From JACVRW01 sp963826165 (GTDB lineage: Bacteria; Actinomycetota; Thermoleophilia; Solirubrobacterales; Thermoleophilaceae): a stretch of 64,000 nucleotides of DNA. The stretch covers positions 248,001-312,000 of the forward strand of contig CAWGWC010000017.1 in assembly GCA_963826165.1 (NCBI GenBank). Direction: 5' to 3'. This document shows, piece by piece, positions 47,565 through 55,449 of the stretch (positions within the stretch are counted from its first letter, which is position 1; the number at the start of each line of letters is the position of its first letter). The position numbers and the translations under genes were made by a program. The notes under the pieces are model-generated. The model was not told the origin of the DNA. It ran no database searches and worked only from the letters and a program-made list of their open reading frames with translations.

Positions 47565-47663
47565 ATGTCTCGCTTCGCCGCGCCGACCCGCAGCACCAGC
47601 GCCCTCGAGGGCGCCGCTCGGCGCACCTGCGTTTCCGCCTATTGGTATTGGCGATTTAGCTAG
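47565..47663 (+). CDS. aromatic-rich leader peptide upstream of DAHP synthase
   Basis: A 32-codon ORF from ATG 47565 to TAG 47661-47663. The peptide ends SAYWYWRFS, so codons 26-31 are Tyr-Trp-Tyr-Trp-Arg-Phe and all three aromatic amino acids are sampled just before the stop. Aromatic residues are otherwise absent except Phe at position 4. It is followed at once by nested perfect inverted repeats and then the aroF gene, about 126 nt downstream. Leader peptides rich in the pathway's end product are the sensing element of ribosome-mediated attenuation, as in trp and phe operons. No Shine-Dalgarno is seen; translation would be leaderless from the hexamer at 47551. Too short for automated gene calling. 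Confidence 0.8.
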   Translation: MSRFAAPTRSTSALEGAARRTCVSAYWYWRFS

Positions 47664-47732
47664 GCGTCCGGCAGCGGCCAGCGCCCTTTCGATGGCCGCC
47701 TCCGCGAACTTCGTCGCAGCCCGCCGGACGCC
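47663..47732 (+). promoter_or_regulatory. attenuator-like nested inverted repeats before aroF
   Basis: The outer arms GGCGTCCGGC (47663-47672) and GCCGGACGCC (47723-47732) are a perfect 10-bp inverted repeat that begins at the last base of the leader stop codon. Inside, GCGGCCA (47674-47680) pairs perfectly with TGGCCGC (47693-47699) across a 12-nt loop, and GCGA/TCGC (47704-47717) can form a third small stem. No T-run follows, so control may be by Rho or at translation. GCCTC (47698-47702) can also pair with GAGGC of the aroF Shine-Dalgarno region (47775-47779). Confidence 0.65.
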
Positions 47733-47789
47733 GCTCTGCATCCGTACTTCACCTGGAAACGTAGGACTTTCTGAGAGGCTTTGGCACAC

Positions 47790-48824
47790 ATGATGATCGT
47801 GATGAAAGAGGGGGCGACACAGGCGGAGGTAGACGCCGTCGTCAAACGCGTGGAGTCGGTGGGCGCCCACGCCCACCTGTCGCAGGGCGAGTTGGTGACC
47901 GTGATCGGCGCCATCGGCGACCGCGAGCACGTGGCCAACCTGGGCCTGGAGGGCGCGCCGGGGGTCGATCACCTGGTGCCCATCCTCAAGCCCTACAAGC
48001 TGGCCTCGCTCCAGTACCGCCGCGGCGAACGCACGGTGGTGGACGTGGACGGCCGCCTCATCGGCGGCGATCACTTCGCCACCATCGCCGGTCCCTGCAC
48101 GGTCGAGTCGCGCGAGGTGCTGCTGTCCGCCGCGCGCACGGTCCGCGACGCGGGTGCGCAGATGCTCCGCGGCGGCGCCTACAAGCCCCGCACGTCCCCC
48201 TACTCCTTCCAGGGGCTGGGCGAAGCGGGCCTGCGGCTGCTGGCCGAGGCCAAGGAGGAGACGGGCCTGCCCATCGTCACGGAGCTGATGGACGTGCGCG
48301 ACCTCGACGCGGTGCTCGAGGTGGCGGACGTGATCCAGCTCGGCGCGCGCAACATGCAGAACTACACGCTGCTCACCGAGGTGGGCCGTGCCGGCAGGCC
48401 GGTGCTGCTCAAGCGCGGGCTGTCGGCCACGCTCGAGGAGCTGCTGATGGCCGCCGAGTACGTGCTCAAGGAGGGCAATCCCAACGTGCTCCTGTGCGAG
48501 CGAGGGATCCGCACCTACGAGCCGAGCTATCGCTTCACCCTCGACCTGATGGCCGTGCCGGTGCTGCGCGAGCTGACCCATCTCCCGATCGTGATCGACC
48601 CCAGCCACGCGGCGGGCAAGCGCTCGCTGGTGGAGCCGCTCTCGCTCGCCGCGGCCGCCGCCGGGGCCGACGGGGTGCTGGTGGAGACGCATCCGCGGCC
48701 CGAGGAGGCCGTCTGCGACGGGCCGCAGGCCGTGCTGGCCTCCGAGTTCGAGGCCTACCTGCGCAAGCTCGAGGCGGTGGCCGAGCTGGCCGGCAAGACC
48801 GTCGAGCGCGAGACCGTGGGTTGA
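47790..48824 (+). CDS. aroF: 3-deoxy-7-phosphoheptulonate (DAHP) synthase, AroF/type I-beta
   Basis: 344 residues from ATG 47790. It has an N-terminal ferredoxin-like regulatory domain (MIVMKEGATQAEVDAVVKRVES ... VTVIGAIGDREHV, about 1-75). The barrel follows: FATIAGPCTVESREVLLSAARTV, MLRGGAYKPRTSPYSFQGLG, GLPIVTELMDVRDLDAV, VIQLGARNMQNYTLLTEVG, CERGIRTYEPSYRFTLD and IVIDPSHAAGKR. It condenses PEP with erythrose-4-phosphate, the first step of the shikimate pathway. An in-frame TTG 47781 is possible, but GAGAGG (47773-47778) is better spaced to ATG 47790. Expression is probably controlled by the leader peptide upstream. Confidence 0.94.
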   Translation: MMIVMKEGATQAEVDAVVKRVESVGAHAHLSQGELVTVIGAIGDREHVANLGLEGAPGVDHLVPILKPYKLASLQYRRGERTVVDVDGRLIGGDHFATIAGPCTVESREVLLSAARTVRDAGAQMLRGGAYKPRTSPYSFQGLGEAGLRLLAEAKEETGLPIVTELMDVRDLDAVLEVADVIQLGARNMQNYTLLTEVGRAGRPVLLKRGLSATLEELLMAAEYVLKEGNPNVLLCERGIRTYEPSYRFTLDLMAVPVLRELTHLPIVIDPSHAAGKRSLVEPLSLAAAAAGADGVLVETHPRPEEAVCDGPQAVLASEFEAYLRKLEAVAELAGKTVERETVG

Positions 48825-49888
48825 AGGTCGCCGTACTCGGCGTCGGGCTGATCGGAGGATCGATCGGCCTGGCGGCTCGCGAGCAAATCGAGGGGGCCGA
48901 GGTGATGGGCTACGGGCGCGACCCGGCCAAGCTCGAGCGCGCGCGGGAGCTGGGCGCTATCGACAGCGCGGCCGGCAGCCTCGACGAGGCGCTCGAGGAC
49001 GCCGCCCTGTGCTTCGCCTGCGCGCCGGTGGGCGCCCTTCCCGGGCAGGTGCGCGAGGCGCTGGCGGTCGCTGGACCCGACACCGTGGTCTCGGACGTCG
49101 GCTCGACCAAGGGCGATCTGATGCGGGCGGTGGACGATCCGCGCCTGGTGGGCGGCCATCCCATCGCCGGCGCCGAGACCGCCGGGGTCGAGCACGCCCG
49201 CGCCGACCTCTTCCAAGGCGCTCTCTGGTACCTCACCCCGCACGCCAGCTCCCAGGGGCTGCTCTACGAGCGCCTGCACCGCTTCGTGATCGACCTGGGG
49301 GCGAGGCCGGTGGCGGTCGACCCCGACACCCACGACCGGCTCGTCGCCGTGTTCAGCCACCTGCCGCACGTGCTGGCCAACATGCTGGTCAACCAGGCGG
49401 GCGCGCGCCTGCGCGATCAGGGCGACGCCCTGCGTCACGTGGGGCCGAGCTTTCGCGACGCCACCCGGGTGGCGGGCGCCAACACCGCGATGTGGGCCGA
49501 CATCTACCTGTCGAACCGCGAGGCGATCGTGAAGGAGATCCGTGCCTTCGGCGCGGAGCTCGAGGCGGTCGTGAGCCGGCTCGAGAGCGGCGAGGGCGTG
49601 CCCGAGTGGAACGACCGCGCCCGCGAGGACCGTCGCCTGCTGCTGGAGGCCGAGGTGCCGGGCGGCCCCGTGCACGAGCTGCGGCTCACCGTCCCCAACC
49701 GGCCGGGTATCGTCGCGCAGGTGGCACTGGAGCTGGGCAGGTCGGGCGTGAACATCGTGGACATGGCGCTGGCGCCGGCCGCCGACATGCGGACGGGGGC
49801 CATGACGCTCTGGCTCGCCGGCGATGACGACGCTGCTCGCGCTCGCGAGCTGATCGGCGGGCTCGGCTTCCCCGTCGGCGAGGAGTGA
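48821..49888 (+). CDS. tyrA: Prephenate dehydrogenase with ACT domain
   Basis: A 355-residue enzyme. NAD-binding KVAVLGVGLIGGSIGLAAREQ, ACAPVGALPGQVREAL, VVSDVGSTKGDLMRAV, GGHPIAGAETAGVEHARADLF and HLPHVLANMLVNQAG are TyrA hallmarks. The C-terminal ACT domain (HELRLTVPNRPGIVAQVALELG ... NIVDMALAPAADMRTGAM) suggests feedback by tyrosine. It oxidatively decarboxylates prephenate to 4-hydroxyphenylpyruvate. The start TTG 48821 overlaps the aroF stop (TTGA), so it is co-translated with aroF and shares the leader control. Confidence 0.94.
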   Translation: MKVAVLGVGLIGGSIGLAAREQIEGAEVMGYGRDPAKLERARELGAIDSAAGSLDEALEDAALCFACAPVGALPGQVREALAVAGPDTVVSDVGSTKGDLMRAVDDPRLVGGHPIAGAETAGVEHARADLFQGALWYLTPHASSQGLLYERLHRFVIDLGARPVAVDPDTHDRLVAVFSHLPHVLANMLVNQAGARLRDQGDALRHVGPSFRDATRVAGANTAMWADIYLSNREAIVKEIRAFGAELEAVVSRLESGEGVPEWNDRAREDRRLLLEAEVPGGPVHELRLTVPNRPGIVAQVALELGRSGVNIVDMALAPAADMRTGAMTLWLAGDDDAARARELIGGLGFPVGEE

Positions 49889-51195
49889 GCTCCACCGTCC
49901 GTTTCGATCCCTCCGGCGCGCTGCGGGGGGAGTACACGCCGCCGGCCGACAAGTCGATCTCGCACCGGGCCGCCCTCTTCGGTGCGATGTGCGACGAGCC
50001 GATGGCGGTGCACAACTACCTCGACTCGGCGGACACGCAGTCCACGCTCTCGGCGGTGCTGACCCTGGGGGCGGGAGTCGAGCGCGACGAGGCGGACGGC
50101 GGGCTGCTGATCCGCGGGGTGGGCCTCCACGCGCCGCTCGAGGCCACCGGTGGCCTGCTCGACGTGGGCAACGCCGGGACCCTGATGCGGCTGCTCCCCG
50201 GCTGGCTGGCCGGGCAGCCTGGCGGCGTTTGGACTCTGGACGGCGACGACTCCATCCGCCGCCGCCCGGTGGACCGCGTGGTGGAGCCGCTGGGCGCCAT
50301 GGGAGCCCGCCTGGAGGCGCGCGACGGGCGCTTTCCGCCGCTCACCGTGAGCGGCACGCAACTGCACGGCATCGACTACGAGCTGCCGGTGGCGAGCGCC
50401 CAGGTCAAGTCCTGCCTGCTGCTCGCCGGAATGCTCGCCTCCGGATCGACCACCATCACCGAGCGGTCGGTGAGCCGCGACCACACGGAGCGCCTGCTGC
50501 GCCGCGCGCGGGTGCCGTTCGAGCGCGAGGGGCTGTCGATGACCGTCTCGAGCGTCGACGAGCTCGAGCTCGACCGCATCGTCGTCCCGGGCGACCCCTC
50601 GTCGGCGGCGTTCATCGTGGCGGCGGCCACGATCGTGAGCGGCTCCCGGGTGGTGGTCAAGAATCTCGGGCTCAACTGGACCCGCACCGGGTTCCTCCGG
50701 ATCGCCCAGCGCATGGGGGCGGTGATCCTGGGCGACCTCGAGGAGCCGGGCACCGACACGGCCGAGGAGCCGGTGGGTGAGCTCGACGTGGCCTCCGCCC
50801 CGCTCGAGGCCACGGAGGTGTCCCCGGAGGAGGTGCCGCTGGCGATCGACGAGCTCACGCTGGTGGCACTGCTTGGCGCCTGTGCCGAGGGTGAGACCGT
50901 CGTCAGGGGTGCCGAGGAGCTGCGCCTGAAGGAGTCCGATCGCATCGACGGCGTGGTGCAGGGCCTACGCGGTCTGGGAGCCGACATCGAGGCCACGGTC
51001 GACGGCTTCGTGGTGCGCGGCGACGGGTCGCCGCTGCGCGGGGGGACGATCGACTCGCACGGCGATCACCGCATGGCCATGCTCGGGGCCGTGGCGGGCC
51101 TGGCTTCGGCCGAGGGCGTGGAGGTGGCCGGCATGGACGCCGCCGCCGTCTCCTATCCCGGCTTCGAGGCCGACCTCCACGCCCTGCTGGCCTAA
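49885..51195 (+). CDS. aroA: 3-phosphoshikimate 1-carboxyvinyltransferase (EPSP synthase)
   Basis: A 436-residue two-domain enzyme. TPPADKSISHRAALFGAMCDEP, LDVGNAGTLMRLLPGWLAG, GDDSIRRRPVDRVVEPL, VASAQVKSCLLLAGMLASGS, SRDHTERLLRRA and GDPSSAAFIVAAATIV follow in order, with C-terminal LRLKESDRIDGVVQGL and HGDHRMAMLGAVAG. It joins PEP to shikimate-3-phosphate. Glycine in the NAGT motif is the standard residue. GTG 49885 overlaps the tyrA stop. Last aromatic gene; its TAA is the beginning of the cmk -10 hexamer. Confidence 0.95.
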   Translation: MSSTVRFDPSGALRGEYTPPADKSISHRAALFGAMCDEPMAVHNYLDSADTQSTLSAVLTLGAGVERDEADGGLLIRGVGLHAPLEATGGLLDVGNAGTLMRLLPGWLAGQPGGVWTLDGDDSIRRRPVDRVVEPLGAMGARLEARDGRFPPLTVSGTQLHGIDYELPVASAQVKSCLLLAGMLASGSTTITERSVSRDHTERLLRRARVPFEREGLSMTVSSVDELELDRIVVPGDPSSAAFIVAAATIVSGSRVVVKNLGLNWTRTGFLRIAQRMGAVILGDLEEPGTDTAEEPVGELDVASAPLEATEVSPEEVPLAIDELTLVALLGACAEGETVVRGAEELRLKESDRIDGVVQGLRGLGADIEATVDGFVVRGDGSPLRGGTIDSHGDHRMAMLGAVAGLASAEGVEVAGMDAAAVSYPGFEADLHALLA

Positions 51196-51198
51196 CCT
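51193..51198 (+). promoter_or_regulatory. -10 hexamer TAACCT, 7 nt before cmk ATG; begins with aroA stop
   Basis: TAACCT 51193-51198, gap 7 nt to ATG 51206; TAA is the aroA stop codon. Confidence 0.5.
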
Positions 51199-51205
51199 CG
51201 CCGGG

Positions 51206-51817
51206 ATGGTCGTGGCAATCGACGGTCCCGCGGGAGCGGGCAAGAGCACGGTGGCGCGCGCGGCGGCGCGGGCGCTCGGCTTCCCCTATCTCGATTCGGG
51301 CGCGATGTATCGCGCCGTCGGGCTGCTCACCCTCCGCCACGGCGGCGCCGCGTCGGCGCAGGCCGAAGTGCTCGAGATCGAGCTGGGCGAGCGCGTGATC
51401 GCCAACGGCGAGGACGTGACCGAGGCGATCCGCGCCCCCGAGGTCTCGGAGGCCGCGTCCCGTGTGGCCACCAACCCGGCGGTTCGCGAGGCGCTGGCCG
51501 GGAAGCAGAAGGCTCTTCTGGCCAGTGGCGACTGGGTGGCCGAGGGCCGGGACATCGGCACGGTGGTGGCGCCCGAGGCCGGGGTCAAGGTGTTCCTGAC
51601 CGCGAGCCCCGAGGAGCGCGCCCGCCGCCGCGCGGCAGAGCTCGGCACCGACGTGAAGACCGTGCTGCGCGACCAGGCCCTGCGCGATGCGCAGGATGCC
51701 GGCCGCGAGCATTCGCCGCTGGCCGTGGCCCCGGGTGCCGTGGAGCTCGACACCACCGGCCTGAGCGTGGACGAGGTCGTGGCTCGCATCGTCGAGCTGG
51801 TGGAGGCGGCGCGGTGA
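51206..51817 (+). CDS. cmk: Cytidylate kinase
   Basis: A 203-residue P-loop kinase: VAIDGPAGAGKSTVARAAARALGFPYLDSGAMYRAVGLL at the start, VATNPAVREALAGKQKALL, VAEGRDIGTVVAPEAGVKVFLTAS and RDAQDAGREHSPLAVAPGAVELDTT. It phosphorylates CMP/dCMP. It is about 20 residues shorter than the E. coli enzyme, mostly in the NMP-binding insert. Coupled to der by a GTGA overlap. Confidence 0.93.
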   Translation: MVVAIDGPAGAGKSTVARAAARALGFPYLDSGAMYRAVGLLTLRHGGAASAQAEVLEIELGERVIANGEDVTEAIRAPEVSEAASRVATNPAVREALAGKQKALLASGDWVAEGRDIGTVVAPEAGVKVFLTASPEERARRRAAELGTDVKTVLRDQALRDAQDAGREHSPLAVAPGAVELDTTGLSVDEVVARIVELVEAAR

Positions 51818-53118
51818 AGCGGCCGACCGTGGCCGTGGTGGGCTACCCGAACGTGGGCAAGTCCACACTGGTCAACCGCCTGTCCGGCACCCGCGCCGCC
51901 GTGGTGCACGAGCAGGCCGGAGTCACCCGCGACCGCAAGGAGATCGAGGCCGACTGGAACGGCCGGGAGTTCACGCTGATCGACACCGGCGGCGTGGACT
52001 TCGCGGGCGAGCACGAGATGGCCGAGGAGATCAGCCGCCAGGCCATGATCGCCCTGGGCGAGGCCGATCTGACCGTGCTGGTCGTCGACGCGCGGGCGGG
52101 ACTGCGGCCCGGCGACGCCGAGCTGGCCCGCAAGCTGCGCGGCGCCAGCACGCCTGTGATCGTGGCCGCCAACAAGGTCGACGACGCGGGCCAGGCGGGC
52201 CTGGCCGCCGAGTTCTACGGGCTCGGGCTGGGCGACCCCGTCGCGGTCTCCGCCACGCAGGGCCTGGGCACCGGCGACCTGCTCGACCGGGTGGTGGAGA
52301 GCCTGCCCGACGGCGACGCCCCCGAGGAGGAAGCCACCAGGCTGGCGCTAATCGGGCGCCCGAACGTGGGCAAGTCGTCGCTGGCCAACCGGCTGCTGGG
52401 GGAGGAGCGCGTGATCGTCACCCCGGTGGCGGGCACCACCCGCGACTCCATCGACACCCGGATCGAGTTCGACGGTCGCCCCGTCGTGCTGGTGGACACG
52501 GCCGGCCTGCGGCGCCGGGCGAAGGTGGCGGGCACGGTGGACTACTACGCTCAGCTGCGCTCCGAGCAGGCGGCCGACCGCGCCGAGGTGGCCATCGTGG
52601 TCTGCGACGCCACCGAGGGCGTGACCTCGGAGGACCTCCACGTCGCCGAGCTGGCCATGAAGAAGAAGTGCGCGACGGTGATCGCGCTCAACAAGTGGGA
52701 CGTCACCGACACCGACCTCGAGGACGCCAAGGCGCGAGTGACGCGCAAGCTGCGCCAGCGCCCGCAGGTGATGGCGGTCTCGGCCCAGAGCGGCCGTGGC
52801 CTGAAGCGCCTGGTGGCCGAGGCGCTGCGCCTGGCCGACCGGGCCTCGGAGTGGATCCAGACCGCCGAGCTGAACCGCTTCGTGGCCGACGTGCAGACGA
52901 TCCGCGAGCCGCCGGCAGTGGGCGGCAAGCGCCTGCGCATCTACTACATGGCGCAGTTCGAGACCTCCCCGCCGCGCTTTGCCATCCAGGTCAACCACCG
53001 CGGCCGCGTGACCCGCGACTACGCGTTCTTCGTGGAGAACCGGCTGCGCGAGCGTTACGAGCTGCAGGGCGTGCCGCTGGTGATCGACTTCAAGACGAGC
53101 CGGGGGCGCGGGGAGTAA
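51814..53118 (+). CDS. der: Ribosome-assembly GTPase Der (EngA)
   Basis: A 434-residue protein with two tandem GTPase domains. The first has VAVVGYPNVGKSTLVNRL, DTGGVDFAG and ANKVDD; the second has LALIGRPNVGKSSLANRL, VDTAGLRRRAKV and ALNKWDV. A KH-like C-terminal domain (RIYYMAQFETSPPRFAIQVNHRGRV ... FVENRLRERYELQGVPLVIDF) follows. It acts in 50S subunit maturation. Its GTG 51814 lies inside the cmk stop. Confidence 0.95.
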   Translation: MKRPTVAVVGYPNVGKSTLVNRLSGTRAAVVHEQAGVTRDRKEIEADWNGREFTLIDTGGVDFAGEHEMAEEISRQAMIALGEADLTVLVVDARAGLRPGDAELARKLRGASTPVIVAANKVDDAGQAGLAAEFYGLGLGDPVAVSATQGLGTGDLLDRVVESLPDGDAPEEEATRLALIGRPNVGKSSLANRLLGEERVIVTPVAGTTRDSIDTRIEFDGRPVVLVDTAGLRRRAKVAGTVDYYAQLRSEQAADRAEVAIVVCDATEGVTSEDLHVAELAMKKKCATVIALNKWDVTDTDLEDAKARVTRKLRQRPQVMAVSAQSGRGLKRLVAEALRLADRASEWIQTAELNRFVADVQTIREPPAVGGKRLRIYYMAQFETSPPRFAIQVNHRGRVTRDYAFFVENRLRERYELQGVPLVIDFKTSRGRGE

Positions 53119-53153
53119 GGCAACGGCAGCGATAAGGGGGCGAGATCGGCGCT

Positions 53154-53190
53154 GCACAGATTTTGGTTGGCATGGAACCAATATCTGTGC
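53154..53190 (+). promoter_or_regulatory. 15-bp inverted repeat spanning the start codon of the AbiEi/DUF559 gene
   Basis: GCACAGATTTTGGTT (53154-53168) and AACCAATATCTGTGC (53176-53190) are inverted repeats with one mismatch and a 7-nt centre GGCATGG that contains ATG 53172. The stretch is much more AT-rich than its surroundings. It is a candidate autoregulatory operator or an RNA hairpin that hides the start. Confidence 0.75.
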
Positions 53191-54092
53191 CGGTCGACGA
53201 GATCATTGCCGTCCTGGCCGCCCGTCAGCAACGGGTCGTCGCTCGCCGGCAGCTGCTGGCCGCCGGCCTCACGACCGGACAGATCCGCAAACGGATCGAG
53301 AGCCATCGGTTGTTCCCGCTGCACCACGGTGTCTACGCGGTCGGCACCCCTGACCCTGGCCAACAGGGGCGCCTATTGGCCGGGGTCCTCACGTGTGGCG
53401 ACGGTGCCGTCCTGAGCCATCGCTCCGCCGCCGTCCATCACGGCCTCCTCCGACACAAGGCGGGCCCGGTCCACGTGACGATCCCGCGCCGCCGCGGCGG
53501 CTCAAAGCGAGCGCGGATCCGCCTGCACTGCTCACCCTCATTGCTGTCTCTAGACACCACGCGCCGCCACGGCATCCCGTGCACCACCGTCGAACGAACC
53601 CTGATCGACATCGCGAGCGGAGACCCGAAGGAGCTCGACCGTGCCGTGGAGCAGGCCTTCGTGAAGAAGCTGATCGGCCGCACCAGGATGGCCGAGGCGC
53701 TCGAGCGAGCCACGGGCCGGCCCGGCACCACACGACTAGCCCGGGCGCTCGGAGGCCTCCTTCCCCAGCTGCCATTCACCCGGAGCGAGCTGGAGCGGCG
53801 CTTCTTGAAACTGCTGAAAACGGCGAACCTGCCCACCCCGGTGGTCAACCGCCGCGAGCAAAGCCATCGCGTCGACTTCCACTGGCCGGCCAGCCACCTC
53901 GTGGTGGAGACGGACGGCCGTGGCATCCACGACAACCCGTACACCTTCGAGAAGGACCGCGCTCGCGACCTCGACCTCGAGCTCGCAGGCGTCCACGTGA
54001 TACGCCTCTCCTGGCGTCAGGTCACCGAGGAGCCCAAGCGGGTAGGCGAGCTGCTCGGCACTCGGCTCAGAGAGGCTCGAAGCGCGCCGTGA
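53172..54092 (+). CDS. AbiEi-type HTH plus DUF559/Vsr-like nuclease-fold protein
   Basis: 306 residues from ATG 53172. An N-terminal winged HTH of the AbiEi antitoxin type (EIIAVLAARQQRVVARRQLLAAGL ... RLFPLHHGVYAVG, about 9-58) is followed by a middle part with LSHRSAAVHHGLL, HVTIPRR and TTVERTLIDIASG. The C-terminal PD-(D/E)XK-like domain has SELERRFLKLL, HRVDFHWPASHLVVETDG (Asp235, Glu246, Asp248) and FEKDRARDLDLELAGVHVIRL. Such proteins are common and solitary in actinobacteria; function is unknown. No AbiEii nucleotidyltransferase toxin is adjacent. TTG 53163 is an alternative start. A 15-bp inverted repeat spans the ATG. The last 26 bp overlap the convergent tryptophanase gene. Confidence 0.8.
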   Translation: MEPISVPVDEIIAVLAARQQRVVARRQLLAAGLTTGQIRKRIESHRLFPLHHGVYAVGTPDPGQQGRLLAGVLTCGDGAVLSHRSAAVHHGLLRHKAGPVHVTIPRRRGGSKRARIRLHCSPSLLSLDTTRRHGIPCTTVERTLIDIASGDPKELDRAVEQAFVKKLIGRTRMAEALERATGRPGTTRLARALGGLLPQLPFTRSELERRFLKLLKTANLPTPVVNRREQSHRVDFHWPASHLVVETDGRGIHDNPYTFEKDRARDLDLELAGVHVIRLSWRQVTEEPKRVGELLGTRLREARSAP

Positions 54093-55446
54093 AGTGACGC
54101 AGCTGCGCCGGTTCCTCGACTATGCGCAGCCCGCGCAGGTCGGTCGCGGCCGCGGCCACCCTCTCGCACACCTCGATCACGTAGTCGATGTGGGACTGGG
54201 TGTAGGTCCGTCGCGGCACGGCGAGCCGGACCAGGTCCATCGAAGCCGGTTCCTCGCTGCCGTCGGGGCGGCGGCCGAACATCACGGTGCCGATCTCACA
54301 ACCGCGGATGCCGCCGTCTCGGTATAGCGCGACGGCGAGCGCCTGCCCGGGGTACTCGAGCGGTGGGATGTGAGGTAGAAGCGCCCGCGCGTCGAGGTAG
54401 ACGGCGTGCCCGCCCACCGGCAGCACAACCGGGATGCCGGCCCGGTCGAGGGCCTCGCCGAGGTAGGCGGTGGAGGTGATGCGGTAGCGCAGGTAGTCCT
54501 CGTCGACCGACTCGCGCAGGCCCTGGGCCAGGGCGTCCATGTCTCGGCCGGCCATGCCGCCGTAGGTGGGGAAGCCTTCGGTGAGGATCAGGAGGTTGCG
54601 TGCCTGCTCGGCCAGGTCGTCGTCGTCTACGGCCAGCCAGCCGCCGATGTTGCCCAGCGGGTCCTTCTTGGCCGACATCGTCATGCCGTCGGCCAGAGCC
54701 GCCATCTCGCGCACGATGTCCGGGACGGCAGCGTCCGCGTAGCCCTCCTCGCGGAGCTTCACGAACCAGGCGTTCTCGGCAAACCGGCAAGCGTCGAGGA
54801 ACAGCGGCACGCTGCCGCACGCCTCGCGCACCGCCCGCAGGTTCTCCATCGACACCGGCTGGCCACCGCCCGAGTTGTTCGTGACCGTGACCATCACCGC
54901 GGGCACGTCGCGCTCGGCCAGCGCCCGCTCGAGCGCCGCCACGTCCATGTCGCCCTTGAAGGGGTGGCGCGACGAGGGCACGCGGGCCTCGGGGATCGGG
55001 ATGTCGAGCGCCTCCGCGCCGGTGAACTCGATGTTCGCCCGCGTGGTGTCGAAGTGCGTGTTGTTGGGGATCGTCTTCCCCGGCCCGGCGATCACGCTGA
55101 ACAGGATCTTCTCCGCGGCCCGGCCCTGATGGGTGGGGATGAGATGCTCGAAGGGAAACAGCTCCTGCACGGCCTCCCGGAAGCGAAACCAGGAGGCCGA
55201 GCCGGCGTAGCTCTCGTCACCGCGCTGCAGCCCGGCCCACTGCTCGCTGGACATCGCTCCGGTGCCCGAATCGGTGAGCAGGTCGATCAGCACCCTGGGC
55301 CCGGGAACGCCGAACAGGTTGAACGCGGCCCGGGTCAGCTCCTCCTCACGCTCGGCCTGCGTGGTCATCCGAATCGGCTCCACAGAATGGATCCGAAAGG
55401 GCTCGATGATGGTCCGAAAGCTGTCCACCGCGATTGATCTACCCAT
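54067..55446 (-). CDS. Tryptophanase / tyrosine phenol-lyase family enzyme
   Basis: A 459-residue PLP beta-eliminating lyase. TIIEPFRIHSVEPIRMTTQAERE is the family N-terminus. LLTDSGTGAMSSEQWAGLQRGDESYAGS, IPTHQGRAAEKILFSVI, NNTHFDTTRANIEFTGAEALDI, NNSGGGQPVSMENLRAV and LDACRFAENAWFV follow, then the PLP Lys in GMTMSAKKDPLGNIGGWLAV. It cleaves Trp to indole or Tyr to phenol, with pyruvate and ammonia; the two cannot be told apart here. ATG 55446 is only 20 bp from the divergent metK start. There is no TnaC-like leader. Confidence 0.9.
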   Translation of the reverse strand: MGRSIAVDSFRTIIEPFRIHSVEPIRMTTQAEREEELTRAAFNLFGVPGPRVLIDLLTDSGTGAMSSEQWAGLQRGDESYAGSASWFRFREAVQELFPFEHLIPTHQGRAAEKILFSVIAGPGKTIPNNTHFDTTRANIEFTGAEALDIPIPEARVPSSRHPFKGDMDVAALERALAERDVPAVMVTVTNNSGGGQPVSMENLRAVREACGSVPLFLDACRFAENAWFVKLREEGYADAAVPDIVREMAALADGMTMSAKKDPLGNIGGWLAVDDDDLAEQARNLLILTEGFPTYGGMAGRDMDALAQGLRESVDEDYLRYRITSTAYLGEALDRAGIPVVLPVGGHAVYLDARALLPHIPPLEYPGQALAVALYRDGGIRGCEIGTVMFGRRPDGSEEPASMDLVRLAVPRRTYTQSHIDYVIEVCERVAAAATDLRGLRIVEEPAQLRHFTARFEPL

Positions 55447-55449
55447 CTG

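Noticed and set aside
53119..53200. Inverted repeat at 53154-53190 as a transposon end
   Set aside because: No second copy at the other side of the gene, no transposase, no target duplication; the repeat is centred on the start codon.
53172..54092. AbiE toxin-antitoxin operon
   Set aside because: The AbiEi-type HTH is present but no AbiEii nucleotidyltransferase gene is adjacent, and the C-terminal domain is nuclease-like.
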